Shown: one piece after another, positions 26,741 to 36,344 of the stretch
How the letters are laid out: each line of letters begins with the position of its first letter
Position numbering within the stretch: the first letter of the stretch is position 1
From: Caldicoprobacter guelmensis
Lineage (GTDB): Bacteria; Bacillota; Clostridia; Caldicoprobacterales; Caldicoprobacteraceae
NCBI RefSeq assembly: GCF_016908415.1
Contig: NZ_JAFBDW010000002.1
Location: 345,792-409,791, forward strand
Direction of reading: 5' to 3'
DNA: 64,000 nucleotides
Notes under the pieces: generated by a model
The model's database searches: none
What the model was told of the DNA's origin: nothing
The model's input: the letters and a program-made list of their open reading frames with translations, nothing else
Translations under genes and position numbers: made by a program

Positions 26741-29212
26741 ATGCCCAAACAGCTTTTTGTAAATCCCGATGAGGTAAGGAAAAGTGGATGGGTTAAATTT
26801 CAGGATATACCTGCAAATCAATATAACAAAACTATCGAAGAGGAAAAGGCCAACTATACTGCCGAGGATTTTATACGGATTTACAGGGATATGGTCATTA
26901 TACGTGAGTTTGAGACCATGCTTCAACTGGTAAAAACTACCGGGGAATACAATGGCGTTCCTTATGACTATCCTGGGCCGGCGCATCTTTCCATCGGTCA
27001 AGAGGCGGCAGCGGTGGGCCAGGCATTCCATCTAGACAAAGACGATCTCATATTTGGTTCACACAGAAGCCACGGCGAAATCATAGCCAAGGGCCTTTCA
27101 GCCATAGAGAAGATGTCCGACGAAGAACTGATGGATATAATGAAGAGGTTTTGGAATGGCAGGATACTTAAAGTGGTGGAGGAGAGCAAGAGGGATTACA
27201 AGAGCGTAAAAGAGCTGGCAATGGATTTTCTCCTCTATGGTGCATTAGCCGAGATATTTGGACGTGAGACGGGCTTTAACAAAGGGCTGGGCGGCTCCAT
27301 GCATGTTTTCTTCACCCCCTTTGGAATTTACCCCAACAATGCCATTGTAGGTGGCTCGGCAGGAATTGCAGTTGGAGCGGCGCTGTTTAAAAAAGTTAAC
27401 CGCAAGAAGGGCATAGTGATAGCCAATATAGGCGATGGTGCCATGGGGTGCGGTCCGGTGTGGGAAGCAATGAACATGGCAGCCATGGACCAGTTCAGGT
27501 ATCTGTGGGAAGAAGGCTACAGGGGAGGATTGCCTATAATATTCAATTTCTTTAACAACCACTACGGCATGGGTGGCCAGACATGTGGAGAGACCATGGC
27601 TTATCAGATACTGGCCAGAGTGGGTGCCGGCATCAATCCCGAACAGATGCATGCCGAAAGGGTGGATGGATATAACCCCTTAGCTGTCATGGATGCTATA
27701 AAGAGGAAGAAGCAGCTTTTGCTGGAGAACAAAGGACCAGTATTGCTTGATGTGGTGACATACAGATTTTGCGGGCATTCACCATCAGATGCCTCTACTT
27801 ACAGGACGAATGAAGAGGTAGATGCGTGGAAGCAGCATGATTCTATAGTGACTTATGGAAAGCAGATTATTGATGCCGGTATAGCTACACAGGAGCAATT
27901 GGACGCTATTTTGGATGACGTGAAGGAGCGTATTGACAGGATTTACAAATTGGCCATAGATGAAAGCAAGTCTCCTAGAATGGACTTGGTATCCAATCCT
28001 GATGCTATAGCCAGCCTGATGTTCTCTAACGAAAGAATAGAGAAGATGGAGGATAGGGAATGCGAGGTCTTGATTCCTAAAGAGGAAAATCCTAGGCTGC
28101 AGCAGATAAAGAAAAAGGTCAGGGTAGGGATTCAAGACGGTAAACCGGTGCCCAAGAGCAAGGTGTTCCAGCTTCGCGATGCCATATTTGAAGCCCTGCT
28201 TGATAAGTTTTATGTGGATCCGACATTGATAGCTTATGGAGAGGATAACCGTGACTGGGGTGGAGCGTTTGCGGTATACCGTGGGTTGACTGAGGCATTG
28301 CCTTACCATAGGCTGTTCAACGCCCCTATTTCAGAAGCTGCCATTGTAGCCTCCGCTGTGGGATATGCCATGTGTGGCGGCAGGGTGGTAGTGGAGCTCA
28401 TGTACGCTGATTTTATCGGAAGGGCAGGGGATGAGATATTCAATCAGCTATCCAAATGGCAGGCCATGAGCGCCGGTATTTTGAAGATGCCGGTAGTGTT
28501 GAGGGTATCGGTAGGGTCCAAGTACGGAGCACAGCACTCTCAGGACTGGACATCCCTGGTAGCCCACATACCTGGGCTTAAGGTAGTGTTTCCCGCAACG
28601 CCGTACGACGCAAAAGGACTTATGAACAGCGCCTTGATGGGCACAGACCCGGTGGTATTTTTCGAGAGTCAGCGGATATATGACGTTGGTGAGCTGTTCC
28701 ATCCAGAGGGAGTGCCAGAAGGGTATTATGAAGTGCCAATTGGCGAGCCTGATATTAAGAAGGAAGGAAGGGATATAACTATATTGACAGCAGGGGCAAT
28801 GCTTTACAGGGCATTGGAGGCAGCAAAGATTTTAGAAACCAAGTACGGCATGTCTGCCGAGGTCATAGATGCCAGGAGCATAGTGCCTTTTAACTATGAA
28901 AAGGTGATAGAATCAGTCAAAAAGACTGGCAAGATAGTCATAACCGGAGATGCATGTGAGAGGGTTTCTTATCTGAAGGACTTTGCACAAAATATTACCG
29001 AGCTGGCCTTTGATTATCTGGATGCACCTCCGGTGGTTGTTGGCGCCAGAAACTGGATTACACCTGCCCATGAACTAGAGAGGTTTTTCTTCCCACAGCC
29101 TGACTGGATAATCGACGCCATCCATGAGAAGATAGTGCCGCTTAAAGGGTACGTGCCCAGTAACAACTTTACGGCAAATGAACAGTTGCGAAGAAGCCGT
29201 CTAGGAGTGTAA
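26741..29212 (+). CDS. Fused E1 alpha/beta 2-oxoacid dehydrogenase (TPP-dependent)
   Basis: The protein has 823 residues and joins both E1 chains. Residues about 40-440 are E1-alpha with the TPP motif beginning GDG at 231-233; its closing asparagines come 38 residues later, about 11 more than usual, because of an insert around LWEEGYRGG. Residues about 480-800 are E1-beta, with [12 protein letters not shown] and the conserved [16 protein letters not shown]1 decarboxylates a 2-oxoacid and loads the acyl group on E2. Fusion forms are less common than separate chains. The substrate (pyruvate, branched-chain 2-oxoacid or acetoin) cannot be fixed from sequence. Confidence 0.88.
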   Translation: MPKQLFVNPDEVRKSGWVKFQDIPANQYNKTIEEEKANYTAEDFIRIYRDMVIIREFETMLQLVKTTGEYNGVPYDYPGPAHLSIGQEAAAVGQAFHLDKDDLIFGSHRSHGEIIAKGLSAIEKMSDEELMDIMKRFWNGRILKVVEESKRDYKSVKELAMDFLLYGALAEIFGRETGFNKGLGGSMHVFFTPFGIYPNNAIVGGSAGIAVGAALFKKVNRKKGIVIANIGDGAMGCGPVWEAMNMAAMDQFRYLWEEGYRGGLPIIFNFFNNHYGMGGQTCGETMAYQILARVGAGINPEQMHAERVDGYNPLAVMDAIKRKKQLLLENKGPVLLDVVTYRFCGHSPSDASTYRTNEEVDAWKQHDSIVTYGKQIIDAGIATQEQLDAILDDVKERIDRIYKLAIDESKSPRMDLVSNPDAIASLMFSNERIEKMEDRECEVLIPKEENPRLQQIKKKVRVGIQDGKPVPKSKVFQLRDAIFEALLDKFYVDPTLIAYGEDNRDWGGAFAVYRGLTEALPYHRLFNAPISEAAIVASAVGYAMCGGRVVVELMYADFIGRAGDEIFNQLSKWQAMSAGILKMPVVLRVSVGSKYGAQHSQDWTSLVAHIPGLKVVFPATPYDAKGLMNSALMGTDPVVFFESQRIYDVGELFHPEGVPEGYYEVPIGEPDIKKEGRDITILTAGAMLYRALEAAKILETKYGMSAEVIDARSIVPFNYEKVIESVKKTGKIVITGDACERVSYLKDFAQNITELAFDYLDAPPVVVGARNWITPAHELERFFFPQPDWIIDAIHEKIVPLKGYVPSNNFTANEQLRRSRLGV

Positions 29213-29255
29213 AGCTCAAAATTGGGATTTTTGACAATTCAAATTAAACGTGAAC

Positions 29256-29284
29256 TTGTATGTTTGCCATAAATTTGCTACAAT
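29256..29284 (+). promoter_or_regulatory. Candidate promoter of the class II aldolase gene
   Basis: TTGTAT (29256-29261) and TACAAT (29279-29284) have a 17-base spacing in the 125-base gap after E1, so the aldolase may have its own promoter as well as read-through. Confidence 0.45.
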
Positions 29285-29337
29285 AAGTTTGTCTATAGAA
29301 AGAACAACGTAAACAAGATTTAAAGGAAGGGATTGCG

Positions 29338-30393
29338 TTGTTGAGGGAATCGTTAAAGGAGTTGGAAAAGATATCAAAAGCGGTGGGTGTTCATCCCGAC
29401 CTGGTCCAAGGTGGGGGCGGCAACACATCGGTAAAAATCGACCATGAGCTTATGGCCATTAAGGCTTCAGGCTACAGGTTGGAACAAGTGACCGAAGATG
29501 ACGGTTTTGCCGTGGTGAATTATCGCAATATCGTGGAATATTTTAATAATGCTAGTATAACGCCTGACATAGACACCGAAAAAGTTGGGGCTGAGCTGAT
29601 TAAACAAAATACCGTTCAGCTTGAGGGCTATAAGGCTTTAAGGCCGTCGGTAGAAGCTGGGTTCCACTCGATGCTTAAGAAATACGTCATCCATACCCAT
29701 CCTGTTTATGCCAACATACTGTGCTGTTCAAAAGAAGGAGAGGAGCTTGTTGGGAAGATTTTCAATTCAAAGGGCTTGCACTGCGTGTGGGTTTCCTATA
29801 CCATGCCGGGGTTTCATTTGACTCTGAGCATAAAGGATATTATTGAACGGTATATGGATGAGCATGACGTATTTCCGCAGTTGATATTTATGCAAAATCA
29901 TGGCCTAATTGTAACTGCGGAGGATGCAGAAGAGTGCCTTAAACTTAATGAAACGGCAAACGACATAATAAAAAGGCATTTTGGTATTTCTACACACTAT
30001 CCAGAAATAAAGTTGGAAAAAGTGAGTGATACAGAATTCATCAGCAGGACGGAATTCGTAAGGGATTTTATAAAGAACAACCGTGTAGATATGGAGTTTT
30101 TCAACAGAGTGCTTTATCCTGATCAAATAGTCTATCTAGGTAGCGAGCAGATAGCCCTAGACCGGTTAGACAACAAGATCAATATAAACACACGCACCGG
30201 CGAAGTGGTATATAAGACGGGATATATCGAAGCCAGGACGATAGAGGAGACTTTAACGGCGTGTTTATATGTCATACACCACATACTTAAAAACGGCTTA
30301 GAGATTAAGGCAATGACTGATGAAGACATCGACAAAATAAAGAATTGGGGAGCAGAGAAATACAGGAAGAAGATGGTGAGCGAGGCAAAATAA
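29338..30393 (+). CDS. Class II aldolase/adducin-family protein
   Basis: The protein has 351 residues. GGGGNTSVK near residue 20 is the substrate phosphate loop, RPSVEAGFH carries the catalytic Glu, and IHTHPVYAN with MQNHGLIV supplies the zinc histidines. The layout resembles the aldolase half of RhaD/YuxG-type fusions, without the dehydrogenase half. It probably cleaves a ketose-1-phosphate. Placed after the E2-E3-E1 genes it could link aldol products to the 2-oxoacid complex. TTG at 29338 is taken as start, 7 bases after AAGGAAGG. Confidence 0.82.
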   Translation: MLRESLKELEKISKAVGVHPDLVQGGGGNTSVKIDHELMAIKASGYRLEQVTEDDGFAVVNYRNIVEYFNNASITPDIDTEKVGAELIKQNTVQLEGYKALRPSVEAGFHSMLKKYVIHTHPVYANILCCSKEGEELVGKIFNSKGLHCVWVSYTMPGFHLTLSIKDIIERYMDEHDVFPQLIFMQNHGLIVTAEDAEECLKLNETANDIIKRHFGISTHYPEIKLEKVSDTEFISRTEFVRDFIKNNRVDMEFFNRVLYPDQIVYLGSEQIALDRLDNKININTRTGEVVYKTGYIEARTIEETLTACLYVIHHILKNGLEIKAMTDEDIDKIKNWGAEKYRKKMVSEAK

Positions 30394-30396
30394 AGA

Positions 30397-30419
30397 GGGG
30401 CTTTAAGCCCCATTTTTTT
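30397..30419 (+). terminator. Terminator after the class II aldolase
   Basis: A 7-bp GC-rich stem (GGGGCTT with AAGCCCC, 30397-30411) with a minimal loop runs directly into a T7 tract. It closes the operon. Confidence 0.85.
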
Positions 30420-30533
30420 ATACTATTTCGGTCAGCCGAATCTGGTGGGTTAGAATCGGTTGGCTGTGAAGGATTAGATTTTAATAAGTACGCCTTGACC
30501 ATACTTTTTCTGAATATATTATTGCTTGATGTA

Positions 30534-31241
30534 TTATTTCATCGATGAAACCCCTTTGATATTGATGGAAACCTCATTTTTGCTGGGTAGCCACTTGGGC
30601 ACCTGGTATATGGCCACATAAAACGCCATTGCAAGCAATATGCTCCACATGACATCTTTTATGGAATGTTGTTTTATGAGTACTGTGGAGGCACTTATAG
30701 TGGTCATACATATGAATGACGCTAATTTCATCCACCTTTTCTCTCTAAATTGGGGGCAGTTGACCAAAGATACATGTACAGCTATTGAGTTGAAGACATG
30801 AATGCTGGGCGCCACATTTGTAGGGGTATCAGTGGCGTATATGTGCTTTATAATCCTAGAGAATATGTCGTTATCAGTGATGATTGGCCTCAAGTTCTGC
30901 CCATTGGGGAACAAAAGATACAGTACATAGCACAGATACATGCCGCCAAACATGTATATGCACAGCCTATAGAAGTCCTTTTTAGATACCACCGCCAGGT
31001 ACAAGAATCCCAGGCCCATGTATATAAACCAGAAGAGGTAAGGCACCACGAAGTATTTGATAAAGGGTATGTAATTGTCAAGCATTGAGTACATGAAATA
31101 CTTGGGGCGTACAGTGCGTTCACAGTATTGAAACCATATCTGCGCAAACCCATAGAGCGATACCAGTGAAAGATGTTTGTATTTCCACAACAATGCTTTT
31201 ACTTCATGTTTATTCAGTTTGGGTGTTTTAAACTTCTTCAT
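30534..31241 (-). CDS. PAP2-superfamily membrane phosphatase/phosphotransferase
   Basis: The product has about 235 residues and several membrane segments. PAP2 catalytic motifs appear in order: PNGQNLRP (Arg-Pro), APSIHV (PSxH with catalytic His) and KQHSIKDV (His-x3-Asp). Members dephosphorylate lipid phosphates at the membrane or transfer phosphoalcohol groups. The start at 31241 has AGGA 8 bases upstream; the ATG at 31259 lies inside the terminal hairpin of the tnpB RNA and has no site. The gene begins where the tnpB element ends. Confidence 0.8.
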   Translation of the reverse strand: MKKFKTPKLNKHEVKALLWKYKHLSLVSLYGFAQIWFQYCERTVRPKYFMYSMLDNYIPFIKYFVVPYLFWFIYMGLGFLYLAVVSKKDFYRLCIYMFGGMYLCYVLYLLFPNGQNLRPIITDNDIFSRIIKHIYATDTPTNVAPSIHVFNSIAVHVSLVNCPQFREKRWMKLASFICMTTISASTVLIKQHSIKDVMWSILLAMAFYVAIYQVPKWLPSKNEVSINIKGVSSMK

Positions 31242-31258
31242 TTGTATTATCCTGGTCA

Positions 31259-31390
31259 TCTAAACTGTACAAAACTGCACAAGTTTAGACGGCTGGGGTA
31301 TTTCTTACCGCCTTTCAGGTTGTCCCACCCCCAGCAGGCGGTATTTGGGACAACCATAGCCCCTGCCCCAAGAAGCAGGAACTCGCGCCC
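31259..31390 (-). ncRNA. TnpB-associated structured RNA (omega-RNA-like) and element right end
   Basis: Downstream of tnpB on the minus strand the sequence folds as follows: a CCTGC/GCAGG hairpin; a perfect 10-bp stem (plus 31318-31327 with 31346-31355); pseudoknot pairings CCGCCT/AGGCGG and GCTGGGG/CCCCAGC; and a terminal 7-bp hairpin (31259-31265 with 31283-31289). IS200/IS605 elements encode the guide RNA of TnpB at this place, its 3' guide being read from the flank. The same core occurs as an orphan at 21266-21360. The exact 5' end is unknown and may overlap tnpB. Confidence 0.7.
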
Positions 31391-32842
31391 TTATCCGGGT
31401 CTCCCCACTTGTCCTGAGTACATCACCCTCCTCAGGACAGAGACATCCCTCAATACCCTATCAGGAGAGAGTGGCGTCACCACCGCTACCTTGAGAACTC
31501 GCCAGAGTCCGTAGCTTCCGCTACAGGCACCAAGACTTGTTCCATACAGAGGCCTCGGTACCTCCCCCAGCTCACTCCCAAGGCTTTGTATAAACTTCTC
31601 AGCCCTCTCTATTTCTTTCAAACGTTTCTTCCTCAACTGTTTATTCTTAACCGTTTTCTTTACATGCTCTTTCAATCCCTCTAATTCCCCAGCATCTAAA
31701 TGCTCTACAATTGCCATATATCCTTCGGGAATCCGCTCTTTTAGTCCAAGCCCTCTCCTCGCTATTACATACGCCGCCGCTTCGTCCTTGCTTATCATAT
31801 ACTGTGGCGCGTACTTCAAAAGCCCTATCACTGATGTATATGCAGGGTCAACCTCTATAACCTGTATACCCTTCCGCTGTGCTAAAATCTTGACTTTATC
31901 CAAGAGCGACCTGTAGCTGAAATTATGCCTTATTCTCCTTAACTTCCTCCCCGAAAAGTCCCCCCTCTTCCCTTTGTCCCTTATGTCCAACCTCTCGATT
32001 ACTATTGCTTTTTTCTTTTCTTCCGCTAGCCTTACTACTTCCCAGGCATACTGCCATCTGTAATATTCCCTCTTGCTTGAATTACCGCTCGCAAGATGCG
32101 GCATCGGAACCTTGCCGTAACTTACAAGCTGCCCATTCGCATCAGCTTCCGCCCACGCTATGTGTTCCGGATATGCGTTAATGTCTATGCCTATGACCCC
32201 ATTTTCCTTCGTTACCACAGCTTCTGGAAAATCTTCCTCAATCGTAAAGTAGGCATATACCTTGCCGTTCTTAAGCTTTAGCTCCACCGAATAAGGTTCC
32301 CCACAAACGCCGATTGCCTCAAGCAATCCCTCCCGGCTCTTCCCTCTCTTCCATCCCGCTTGTATCCTCGCATACACATACTTTCTTTCTCCTACGTTGA
32401 TCCTCAGCCAAATACCATTTTCATCTACCTCAATCCTTGTGTTGAGATTCCCTTTCTTGCTCCTGTCACCTCTTGAATAAAGATTGCCTTTTCTCCTCTC
32501 TTGCCACTCCTGTTTTAACTTCTTGTATGCTTTCCCGTTTATATGCCGTTTCTTGAGCTTATCAAACAAGCTCCTGCCACCAAATATAACCTTACTGGGG
32601 TTTTCGTCCCTCTCTCTGTAAGACTCTAAAACGCTCTTTGCCTTCATTATCGCATCATCTACATACCTCGAATTTAAATTAAAAACCCTCTGTAATTCTC
32701 TTTTTAGTGCATTTCTATCCCAGCCTTCTAAAAGCCTGTTATATGCGAATCTTACGCAGGATGACCATCTTCTCATTAAATCCGCTACTGCTTGCTCATC
32801 TTCCTTGCTTGGGAAAGTGAGTTTAGTCTGTATTGTTATCAT
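31391..32842 (-). CDS. tnpB: RNA-guided nuclease TnpB (IS605 OrfB family), zinc-ribbon-less
   Basis: The product has 483 residues from the supported start. The RuvC triad is intact: Asp in IGIDINAY, Glu in AIVIERLD and Asp in ISKDEAAAYVIARR (residues 220, 283 and 353 from this start). Between the second and third motifs, where most TnpB have a CxxC...CxxC zinc ribbon, the sequence runs VDPAYTSVIGLLKYA without cysteines; this is a known divergent group. TnpB cuts DNA beside a transposon-adjacent motif using its guide RNA. The ATG at 32842 follows AGAGGTGG by 8 bases; the open frame reaches 32914 but has no ribosome site there. Confidence 0.88.
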   Translation of the reverse strand: MITIQTKLTFPSKEDEQAVADLMRRWSSCVRFAYNRLLEGWDRNALKRELQRVFNLNSRYVDDAIMKAKSVLESYRERDENPSKVIFGGRSLFDKLKKRHINGKAYKKLKQEWQERRKGNLYSRGDRSKKGNLNTRIEVDENGIWLRINVGERKYVYARIQAGWKRGKSREGLLEAIGVCGEPYSVELKLKNGKVYAYFTIEEDFPEAVVTKENGVIGIDINAYPEHIAWAEADANGQLVSYGKVPMPHLASGNSSKREYYRWQYAWEVVRLAEEKKKAIVIERLDIRDKGKRGDFSGRKLRRIRHNFSYRSLLDKVKILAQRKGIQVIEVDPAYTSVIGLLKYAPQYMISKDEAAAYVIARRGLGLKERIPEGYMAIVEHLDAGELEGLKEHVKKTVKNKQLRKKRLKEIERAEKFIQSLGSELGEVPRPLYGTSLGACSGSYGLWRVLKVAVVTPLSPDRVLRDVSVLRRVMYSGQVGRPG

Positions 32843-33082
32843 GTCTTTTACCACCTCTTTGTCCGTAAATCCTCCCAGTTTTTTTGAAGCAATACTCTGC
32901 TGTCTTCTCACCATGATTATACTAAAAATCTATAAATGTGTATCTTAAGAATTTATTAAAATTTTTCTGCATTGAAAAAATAATTGTTGCCAATGGCCAA
33001 GTTCTAATTTTTATGGTAAGGCTTTTAGACAAAAGCATTAAATAGTAGGCAGAGTAAAAGTAAAAATAATATAACATTGTAC

Positions 33083-33113
33083 TTGACTAACCCCTTAGGT
33101 GATAGCTTATTAT
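33083..33113 (+). promoter_or_regulatory. MerR-type promoter with 19-bp spacer
   Basis: TTGACT (33083-33088) and TATTAT (33108-33113) are 19 bases apart. Within the spacer CTAA/TTAG half-sites form a palindrome at 33087-33098. Overlong spacers with a central dyad are typical of promoters twisted into shape by MerR activators, here probably the gene's own product. Confidence 0.6.
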
Positions 33114-33132
33114 GTCGGTGGAGGTGGTATAA

Positions 33133-34014
33133 ATGTTAATAAATGAAGTGTGCAAAATAACAGGGCTTACGAAAAAAGCTATAGAGTATTATGAGGAGAA
33201 GGGGCTTATTGCTCCTAAGGTTGAAGAAAATGGATACCGCAATTTTTCTAGTGAAGATGTGGCAAAGCTTAAAGAAATATCTGTTTTAAGAAAGCTTGGG
33301 TTAAGCATCTCTGAAATACGCGATGTTTTGGAAAAAGATAATAAAAAGGCGGGCTTGACAAAAGTCAAGCACAAGAAGGATTTGGAGTTGCAGCAGTACA
33401 GTAAAAAGCAAGAGCTCCTGAATCAGTTAATTGAAGGTGAAAATATTGATGAAATCATGAAGCAGCTTGAGGAGCTGGAGAAACAGCAAATAATCAAGGA
33501 AAAATTATTAGATGCTTTTCCTGGATATTATGGACACTTCCTTGTTTTTCACTTTGGCAGATTTTTAAATGAACGGATTTCTAGCAAAGAGCAGGAAAAG
33601 GCATACAACAATGTTGTCAAATTTTTGGATAATATTAAAACTGTTGAGTTTACTGCTGAATTGAAAGAATATTTTGAAGAGGCTGTTTCTATTGTGAATG
33701 ATGAGTTGTTGGAGAGTGTAACAAATGAAATAGTTAAAGCTATAGAAAATGTTGATGATTATATTGAAAAAAACAAGAATATTTTGGAACAGTATATTGC
33801 CTATAAAAATTCAGAGGAATATAAACAATCGTCTGAGTATAAAATTCAAAACCTTTTATTGGAGTTTCAAAAAACAAGCGGATATTTCGACGTGTTTATT
33901 CCAAACATGAGGAAGTTAAGCCCTTCTTATGATGAATACTTTAGGAAACTTGAGAAAGCCAATGAGAAGTTTGTTAATCGGTATCCTGAAACATCAACAT
34001 GGTATAATGAGTAG
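33133..34014 (+). CDS. MerR-family transcriptional regulator
   Basis: The protein has 293 residues. The N-terminal MerR winged helix (about 1-70) shows KITGLTKKAIEYYEEKGL and ENGYRNFSSEDV. A long helical linker rich in Glu/Lys (about 75-125) leads to a C-terminal region of about 165 residues that I cannot assign; it is helical and acidic, without cysteine metal sites, so a metal sensor is unlikely. GGAGGTGG precedes the ATG. The NatAB-type transporter 217 bases downstream is a likely target. Confidence 0.88.
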   Translation: MLINEVCKITGLTKKAIEYYEEKGLIAPKVEENGYRNFSSEDVAKLKEISVLRKLGLSISEIRDVLEKDNKKAGLTKVKHKKDLELQQYSKKQELLNQLIEGENIDEIMKQLEELEKQQIIKEKLLDAFPGYYGHFLVFHFGRFLNERISSKEQEKAYNNVVKFLDNIKTVEFTAELKEYFEEAVSIVNDELLESVTNEIVKAIENVDDYIEKNKNILEQYIAYKNSEEYKQSSEYKIQNLLLEFQKTSGYFDVFIPNMRKLSPSYDEYFRKLEKANEKFVNRYPETSTWYNE

Positions 34015-34240
34015 GGTGCTCCTGGTAAGGTTATTGTATGTTGAGCATCTAAATTTGGCAAATATGCAAAAAAGTATTCTAATAAAATACCTAAAGGGGC
34101 AATGGCCACTTCTGCAAAGATAAATTGATACGGCATTACCAAAAATTTCACTATATATCATAGACTTAGCTCTAATATTTTGTTAAACTAATATCGTAGC
34201 ATATTTTACTCAATTCTGATTTGTTAGGGGGATGGATGCT

Positions 34241-34966
34241 TTGAGTGATGTGATACTCAATGTGAGCAACTTAAAGAAGAATTACGGGAAGTTTGAGGCA
34301 TTAAAGGGAGTCAGCTTTGAGGTGAAGAAGGGTGAAATCTTCGCCTTAATTGGACCCAATGGTGCAGGTAAGACCACCACCCTCAGAATTATAGCTACAC
34401 TCCTTACGCCTACCGATGGAAAAGTCGAGTTCATGGGCTTTGATTTGAAAAAGAATCCGGACAAGATAAGGCAGGGAATTACATATCTCCCTGAGGAGGC
34501 AGGAGCATACAAAAATCTTACAGGGCTGGATTATTTAAAATTTATGGCAAGCTTTTATGCTGAAAAGCCGCAGGATGTAGATATGTATATCGAAAGAGCG
34601 ATAAAGATCGTGGGCTTTAAAGACAGACTAAAAGATAAAGTGGGTACATACAGCAAAGGCATGACCAGGAAACTCCTTTTAGCAAGGGCTCTTATGACCA
34701 AGCCCAAGCTTGCCATACTTGACGAGCCTACTTCAGGGCTGGACGTCATTAACTCACTGGAGATAAGGGAGGTCATAAAGGAATTCGTAAAAGAAGGGAT
34801 TTCAGTGCTCCTTTCATCTCATAACATGCTGGAGATCGATTTTCTGTCCGACAGGGTGGCAATTATAGACAAAGGGCAGATTCTGGAAACGGGTGAGCCT
34901 AGGGTGCTAAAAGATAAATACTCTGCGGAAAATCTGGAAGAGGTATTCAGGAGGCTGGTACAATGA
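34241..34966 (+). CDS. ABC transporter ATP-binding protein (NatA-like)
   Basis: The product has about 241 residues. Walker A GPNGAGKTT near residue 38, signature YSKGMTRKL near 140 (the usual variant of the LSGGQ motif in this group), and Walker B LAILDEPTSGLD followed by the H-loop SSHNM. It drives export with the permease gene that overlaps its stop by ATGA. AGGGGG abuts the ATG at 34232; the TTG at 34241 has a 9-base spacing and is preferred. Substrates of NatAB relatives are sodium ions or toxic compounds; none can be fixed here. Confidence 0.9.
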   Translation: MSDVILNVSNLKKNYGKFEALKGVSFEVKKGEIFALIGPNGAGKTTTLRIIATLLTPTDGKVEFMGFDLKKNPDKIRQGITYLPEEAGAYKNLTGLDYLKFMASFYAEKPQDVDMYIERAIKIVGFKDRLKDKVGTYSKGMTRKLLLARALMTKPKLAILDEPTSGLDVINSLEIREVIKEFVKEGISVLLSSHNMLEIDFLSDRVAIIDKGQILETGEPRVLKDKYSAENLEEVFRRLVQ

Positions 34967-36252
34967 GGAAATTTGCAAATTTATTAAAAAAAGAAATAAA
35001 AGAGCTAATAACGTTTCAGCTGGTTATTTCTTTGCTGTTCACCATGGGGTTGTTTTATTTTATAGGAAACATCGTTCAATCTGAAGTAAAGAAGATGCAA
35101 GAGAAACAAGAAATATATGTTTTAAATTTGGATGATTCACAAGAATCTAGAACGCTTCTCAATGGTTTATCCTATGCCGGTTTTAAAGTGAATCTTTTGG
35201 ATAAAAAAGACAAGGATGAAGCTGTAGAATATGCGAAAAGCGGTAATATAAATTTGCTACTAGTAATCCCTGAGGGTTTTGGCGAGGCAGCATCAAAATT
35301 TCAGTTTAAAGAAATAGAGGCTTATTCCTTCATCCGCAGCTTTTCCATGACCAGTTCGGCAAATGCCGCAATAGTTGGTCAGGTAATTTCAGAGATAAAC
35401 AAACTTCTTTCAGATAATTTCTTAAAGGCGAACTTTCCTGACCTCAACCCGGAGGACATAAAAAATCCCATAAAAAGCAAAGGGTTTGTTGTGGTAAAGG
35501 ATGTTGTGGCCGAGGGGTCAGCTGCAGAGGTTAGCAATATCGTGTATTCCCAATCCATATTCATCCCCGTTATTCTGATGGTGATCATTGTATTTTCTTC
35601 TCAGATGGTGTTATCAGCCATGGCCATGGAAAAGCAAGATAAAACTTTGGAGACTCTCCTAACTGTACCCATAAGCAGAAACCAGATAGTGATTGCCAAA
35701 ATGGCGGCTTCAGCTTTGGTGGGATTGCTTTCTGCGGTGATATATATGCTAGGGTTCAGGTATTATATGGGCGGCTTTATGGGGGATATAGGTGAGGGTA
35801 GCCAGATAAATGACCTCATGCAAAGGCTGGGCCTTCAATATACCTCGGGAGACTATTTAATATTGGGTGTATCGATATTTTTGGCTATACTGTGTGCCTT
35901 GGGACTGACTATCATTTTGGGAGTGATGGTAGAAGACTTAAAGAGCGCCCAGACAATGATATTGCCCCTCATCTTCCTCGTGATGATCCCGTATTTTATT
36001 TCCATGTTTTCGGATATTAACTCTTTGTCCTTACCTGCTAAGGTCTTAATTATGCTTATACCCTTTAGCCATCCCTTTATAGCGTCACAGAACATACTCC
36101 TTGGAAACTATGCTGTGGTGTTATACGGCATACTTTACATGCTAGCCGTCTTTATAGTTTTGATATTTATCTGTGGTAAGATATTTTCTACCGATAAGGT
36201 ATTGACTATGAAATTGAGATTTGGTAAAAAAGGATTTGTCAAAAATGAGTGA
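34963..36252 (+). CDS. ABC-2 type permease (NatB-like)
   Basis: The protein has 429 residues. One N-terminal membrane segment (about 17-38) is followed by a long outside domain (about 40-200) and then a block of about six membrane segments (about 205-410), the layout of ABC2_membrane_3/NatB permeases. MEKQDKTLETLLTVPISRNQI is the typical cytoplasmic coupling region after the second segment. It overlaps the ATPase gene by four bases (ATGA) and works with it as an exporter. Confidence 0.87.
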   Translation: MRKFANLLKKEIKELITFQLVISLLFTMGLFYFIGNIVQSEVKKMQEKQEIYVLNLDDSQESRTLLNGLSYAGFKVNLLDKKDKDEAVEYAKSGNINLLLVIPEGFGEAASKFQFKEIEAYSFIRSFSMTSSANAAIVGQVISEINKLLSDNFLKANFPDLNPEDIKNPIKSKGFVVVKDVVAEGSAAEVSNIVYSQSIFIPVILMVIIVFSSQMVLSAMAMEKQDKTLETLLTVPISRNQIVIAKMAASALVGLLSAVIYMLGFRYYMGGFMGDIGEGSQINDLMQRLGLQYTSGDYLILGVSIFLAILCALGLTIILGVMVEDLKSAQTMILPLIFLVMIPYFISMFSDINSLSLPAKVLIMLIPFSHPFIASQNILLGNYAVVLYGILYMLAVFIVLIFICGKIFSTDKVLTMKLRFGKKGFVKNE

Positions 36253-36344
36253 GAAAATGTGTGGATGATGAAAAAATTTAAAATAAGGAATAATAAAAGC
36301 AGCAGGGGAGAAAACTTGTTGCCGAAAAGAAGGAGGAATGGTTG

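Larger units (their letters stand above)
31259..32914 (-). mobile_element. IS200/IS605-type element carrying tnpB only
   Basis: The unit comprises tnpB and its 3' structured end. No TnpA (Y1 HUH transposase) gene is in the window, so it cannot move without help. The right end is placed at the terminal hairpin at 31259; the left end upstream of tnpB could not be located, so 32914 is only the limit of the open frame. Confidence 0.6.

Noticed and set aside
31391..32842. TnpB gene as a Cas12 effector
   Set aside because: Length, lack of cas1/cas2 and array, and the 3' element RNA all fit TnpB.
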